From Xanthomonas sp. F10 (GTDB lineage Bacteria; Pseudomonadota; Gammaproteobacteria; Xanthomonadales; Xanthomonadaceae): a DNA stretch of 64,000 nucleotides. A program made the translations under genes and the position numbers. This document shows positions 60,861 through 64,000 of this stretch, one piece after another; the first letter of the stretch is position 1, and every line of letters starts with the position of its first letter. Below the pieces are notes generated by a model. That model saw nothing but the letters and a program-made list of their open reading frames with translations. It had not been told where the DNA came from and did not search any database. The stretch lies in contig NZ_JACHNP010000001.1 in NCBI RefSeq assembly GCF_014206815.1, positions 1,082,456 to 1,146,455 of the forward strand. Reading direction: 5' to 3'.

Positions 60861-62732
60861 TCAATGCAGCAGCCGGCGGATCTGCAGGATCGCTTGCGGC
60901 GTTTGTTGCACGCTGTGCCCGGAGACGATCACCGTTTCCGAGGCGGCGCTGGGCAGGTGGGCGCTCCAGTACGGCACGATGCCGTCGCTGGACTGCGTCA
61001 GCGGCACGCGCGGATCCTCCTGCCCGATGATCGAGTGGTAGGTCACCTGCGGTGAGATCGGCAACTGCGCCGCGGCAAGGATGAAGGGATCGCGGTCGCT
61101 GAGGCTGTCGATGCTGTTGGGCAGTGGGCCGAGCATGTCCTTGCCGGCAATGTCCTTGAACTGATCCAGGACGCGACGGGGCAGGCCGATCACGGCGCGC
61201 GCCAGTTCGCCGAGGGTACCGGCGGCCTCGGGCGTGCCGCGCTGCGGGGTGGCCAGGAAGATCGCTTCGGATACTTCCGGCATCGGCGCGAAATGCAGCA
61301 TCGGTCCGAGCCTGGCTTGCAGCGCCTGGCGCGCCTGCGGATCCAGCGCGGCCCCATCGAACAAGGTGCGCCACAGCCGCTCGCCGTCGCTGGAGGACAC
61401 CATCAAGCGCGCCAGCACACCGCCCATGCTGTGCCCGATCAACACCATGTCGTGTGCGGACACGCTGCGGCGCTGCGGATCGAACTGGTCCAGCGTCTGT
61501 TGCAGCGCCGTGCGCACCTGCAGGTGGGTGTAGGGAATCGGCAGGTTGGTCGGGTAGTACACCAGCCAGATCTGGTAGCGCGCGCGGACCTGCGGATCGC
61601 CGAGCAGGTCGTTGGCCAGGTTCACCCACGCCTCCGGGCTGCTGGCCAGCCCATGCAGCAGCACCAGCACGCGCCGGTTCGGATCGTAGGGCTGGGTCAG
61701 GAACACGTGCGGCCGGTCGATGCCGTGCCCCAGGCCAAGCAGGGTGCGCAGCGACTGCGCGGCGAAGCCGGCGCGGGCCATCCATACGCCATAGCCGGCG
61801 CTGAAGTTGGCGGCCAGCGGCACGTCGGCACCGCCCATCGCCACCCGCTCGCTGAGCGAGGGATCGTGGACCTCCACGTGGGCGCTGTGGCCGGACAATA
61901 CCTCTTTGAGAGTGCGGCCGTCGAAGCGCAGCAAGACCGTGAGGTTGGGCGTGGGCATGTCGCTGTAGGCGGGAGCGGCGTCGGCAGCGCCGATGACGTC
62001 CGGCGCCGGCCGCGGCAGGACCGCGACCATTTCCGCACCGAACCCGTCGCGCCGATAGACGCTGCGCAGCCCGTCGAAGCGCAGGCCGCTGGCCGCCAGC
62101 ATCGCTTCGGGCATCGGCATGTCCTTTGGGCTACCGATGCCGCTGGTATCCAGCGTCACCGTCCACTCGGGCAGGGCAGCGATCTGTGCACCGGCGTCCT
62201 GCGTGGCGGGTGGATGTCGCCGGTAGCGCGCGAACAAGGCCGTGACCGCTTGCTGCACGGCGTAGTTGTAGTAGTCGCGCACCTGGGTCTGGCGTTCCTC
62301 GAAGGCGCGTTCGCTGGGCGTGCGTCCGCTGAAGAACAGGTAGGCGTAGGCGTAGCGCGCGGTCTGCAGCCAGGCGGCCAGCGTGGCATCGCCGTCCGGC
62401 TGCTGCTTGGCGGCACGCTGCGCGGCCAGGAGCGACAGTTCCGACGCCGTCGCCAGGGCGCGTTCCTGGTCCAGGTCGGTGTTGCCGAGCAACTGCTCGA
62501 CGCATCGCGCAACCGTTGCCGTGCAGCTTGCCGCGTCGAGGCCGGCGACGTTCAGCGTCTGCAGGGCGGCATGGCTGGGGCGCGCGGCGCTCAGGGCGTC
62601 GCCACGCTTGGCCTGGATGTAGCGCGCGGCATCCACGCGCTGCAGGGTGACGCTGGCGCAGCCGCCGGCGCACAGCGCCAGCCCCAGCACGACGCAGGCC
62701 AGCGCCACGCGGTGCCAGCGCTGGCGCCTCAT
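60861..62732 (-). CDS. Lipoprotein alpha/beta hydrolase (lipase-like)
   Basis: A 623-aa protein with a lipoprotein signal (VLGLALCAGGC, lipobox Cys25), so it is probably outer-membrane or periplasmic. The C-terminal ~300 residues are an alpha/beta hydrolase: LVLLHGLASSPEAWVNLAND, nucleophile elbow LIGHSMGGVLARL, an LATPQRGTPEA segment, and catalytic His likely in VSGHSVQQTP. The N-terminal half is a beta-rich region without a recognised domain. ATG 62732 overlaps the RND permease stop (ATGA). Efflux or envelope lipid processing is possible, but the substrate is unknown. Confidence 0.85.
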   Translation of the reverse strand: MRRQRWHRVALACVVLGLALCAGGCASVTLQRVDAARYIQAKRGDALSAARPSHAALQTLNVAGLDAASCTATVARCVEQLLGNTDLDQERALATASELSLLAAQRAAKQQPDGDATLAAWLQTARYAYAYLFFSGRTPSERAFEERQTQVRDYYNYAVQQAVTALFARYRRHPPATQDAGAQIAALPEWTVTLDTSGIGSPKDMPMPEAMLAASGLRFDGLRSVYRRDGFGAEMVAVLPRPAPDVIGAADAAPAYSDMPTPNLTVLLRFDGRTLKEVLSGHSAHVEVHDPSLSERVAMGGADVPLAANFSAGYGVWMARAGFAAQSLRTLLGLGHGIDRPHVFLTQPYDPNRRVLVLLHGLASSPEAWVNLANDLLGDPQVRARYQIWLVYYPTNLPIPYTHLQVRTALQQTLDQFDPQRRSVSAHDMVLIGHSMGGVLARLMVSSSDGERLWRTLFDGAALDPQARQALQARLGPMLHFAPMPEVSEAIFLATPQRGTPEAAGTLGELARAVIGLPRRVLDQFKDIAGKDMLGPLPNSIDSLSDRDPFILAAAQLPISPQVTYHSIIGQEDPRVPLTQSSDGIVPYWSAHLPSAASETVIVSGHSVQQTPQAILQIRRLLH

Positions 62733-64000
62733 GCCGCGGCCTTCGCCGGCATGCCCGCACGGCGCGCGAACAGCAGGTCGTACAGCACCGGGATCACGCC
62801 CAGGGTCACCAGCGTGCCCAGGGCCAGGCCGCCGATCATGGTGATGGCCATGCCGGTCCACAGCGGCCCGGCGAACAGCATCAGCGGAATCAGGCCGACG
62901 ATGCAGGTCAGCTTGGTCATCACGATCGGGCGCAGGCGCTTGACCGCCGCGGCGATCACCGCCTCGTGCCGGCCCAGGCCATCGGCCAGTTCGGCCTCGA
63001 TCCGCTCCAGCAGCAGCACCGCGTTGTTGACGATGATGCCGGCCAGCGCGAGCAGGCCGAAGGTGGCCATGAAGCCGAACGGATAGCCGGTGACCAGCAG
63101 GGCGAGGGTGGCGCCGATCAGCACGAACGGAATGCTGGCGACCACGATGAACAACTTGCGGAACGAATTGAACTGCCACACGAACAGCAGCAGGATCGCC
63201 CCCAGCGCATGCGGCATGTACTGCAGCAGCGCCTGGTTGGCTTCGGCGGCATCCTCCAGCTCGCCGCCCATCTCGATGCGGTAACCCGGCGGCAGGCGCA
63301 GCGCCGCCACCTTGTCGGCCAGCGCGTCCACCACCTGGTCGGTGGTCAGGTCCGGGTTGCGGCCGGTGATGGTGATGGCGCGGCTCAGGTTGCGGCGCTG
63401 GATGGTCGAGGGTTCCGAACTCAGCCGGATGTCGGCGATCGCCGACAGCGGCAGCGGCGCAGCGCCGGAGGACGGATAGATCGGCGTGTCGCCCGGGTTG
63501 CCGGCGCGTGCACGCTGGTCGCTGTCGCCGCGCAGCACGATCGGCACATTGCTGCCGTCGTCGTGGATCACCGAGGCGTCCACGCCGCCGTAGCGCAGTT
63601 GCAGCGCCTGGGCGATGTCCTCGCTGGCGACGCCGGCGCGGCGCGCCTTGGCCTGGTCCACCTGCACCACGTAGCGCGGGATGCGGCTGTCCCAGTCGTC
63701 GCTGACGTCCAGCGTGCCGGGCAGGGCGCGCAAGGCGTCGGCGATGCCGGCGGCGAGGCGGCGCAGTTGCGCCTCGTCCGGGCCGATCACCCGGTAGATC
63801 GCCACGCCGGATTCGGTGGAGCCCAGCGAAAAGCGCTTGGGCTCGGCGCGCACCGCCGGATACGCCTGGCGCAGGTGGGTGCGCACCTTGGCGATCAGCG
63901 CGTCGATGTCGGTGCCCGGCCGCACGCTGACGGTGAAGTAGGCGATGTTGGCCGCCGGCAGCGGCGGGTTCAGCCCGAGCACGATGCGCGGGCCGCCATC
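62729..64000 (-). CDS. RND efflux transporter permease, C-terminal part (cut by window edge)
   Basis: About 424 residues of an AcrB/HAE1-type permease. They include part of the periplasmic pore domain (PRYVVQVDQAKARRAGV, LPPGYRIEMGGELEDAAEAN) and the last membrane helices with GFMATFGLLALAGIIVNNAV and VKRLRPIVMTKLTCIVGLIP, ending FARRAGMPAKAAA. The N-terminal half lies beyond the window on the right. It exports substrates by proton motive force with an adaptor and outer-membrane channel, probably encoded upstream. It is coupled to the lipoprotein hydrolase gene. Confidence 0.93.
   Translation of the reverse strand, partial: DGGPRIVLGLNPPLPAANIAYFTVSVRPGTDIDALIAKVRTHLRQAYPAVRAEPKRFSLGSTESGVAIYRVIGPDEAQLRRLAAGIADALRALPGTLDVSDDWDSRIPRYVVQVDQAKARRAGVASEDIAQALQLRYGGVDASVIHDDGSNVPIVLRGDSDQRARAGNPGDTPIYPSSGAAPLPLSAIADIRLSSEPSTIQRRNLSRAITITGRNPDLTTDQVVDALADKVAALRLPPGYRIEMGGELEDAAEANQALLQYMPHALGAILLLFVWQFNSFRKLFIVVASIPFVLIGATLALLVTGYPFGFMATFGLLALAGIIVNNAVLLLERIEAELADGLGRHEAVIAAAVKRLRPIVMTKLTCIVGLIPLMLFAGPLWTGMAITMIGGLALGTLVTLGVIPVLYDLLFARRAGMPAKAAA

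Overview
The window is high-GC gammaproteobacterial DNA that looks like a Xanthomonas chromosome (Xanthomonadaceae). This rests on gene content and order: moeA-moeB, guaB-guaA, ppsA/ppsR, mntH/mntR/tadA/orn, a LOV histidine kinase, and phaE-phaC with pssA. It also rests on three intergenic repeat families common in xanthomonads: the 'CTCATCCGCCC...GGGAGAAGG' family, the 'GTAGGAGCGGCTTCAGCCGCGA' palindrome, and short 'GGGATTCGGGAGTC' iterations. Species cannot be fixed from sequence reading alone.

Layout. 1-5980: end of moeA, a rhodanese-ThiF MoeB, a three-copy repeat array, a Kef-type antiporter, an alpha/beta hydrolase and a DUF1244 protein. 6000-10349: folD, guaB, guaA. 10350-15843: a 5.5-kb lower-GC island inserted exactly at the guaA stop codon and flanked by a 25-bp imperfect copy of the guaA 3' end. 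It carries a MerR-like regulator behind two 17-bp palindromes, a 1033-aa N6-adenine DNA methyltransferase and an overlapping 250-aa PD-(D/E)XK nuclease-like protein. It looks like a compact, regulated restriction-modification or phage-defence system and is the best candidate for something undescribed. No integrase is visible. 15844-21020: the likely native guaA terminator, then dabB-dabA (DAB inorganic-carbon transporter) with a divergent NhaR-like LysR regulator.

21020-35300 is an accessory region: a MarR/FAD-monooxygenase pair, a GNAT acetyltransferase, a methyltransferase divergent from a LysR gene around a 34-bp inverted repeat, then a decayed stretch (frameshifted DJ-1/PfpI gene, 5'-truncated alcohol dehydrogenase fused at a scar to a truncated, frameshifted glycine-betaine-binding-protein gene). 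It continues with a hybrid histidine kinase, an Rrf2/thioredoxin-reductase-like pair, a small secreted protein, a MASE1 membrane protein and a SnoaL-like protein.

35300-50800 is mostly core: mntH and mntR-tadA around an MntR box, orn, mscS, ppsA divergent from ppsR, a Nudix hydrolase, a cluster of DnaA-box-like sites, bdhA, pssA, phaE-phaC, a PspC-like protein, an HExxH membrane protein, a DAO-family oxidoreductase and a 71-aa protein. 50850-59400 holds a LOV-kinase-receiver photoreceptor, tex, and a giant PAS/GAF hybrid kinase with a single-domain response regulator. 59500-60560 holds tRNA-Leu and a tandemly duplicated tRNA-Ala/tRNA-Glu pair. The window ends with a lipoprotein alpha/beta hydrolase translationally coupled to an RND permease gene that runs off the right edge.

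Many longer reading frames antisense to these genes are high-GC shadows and are not annotated.
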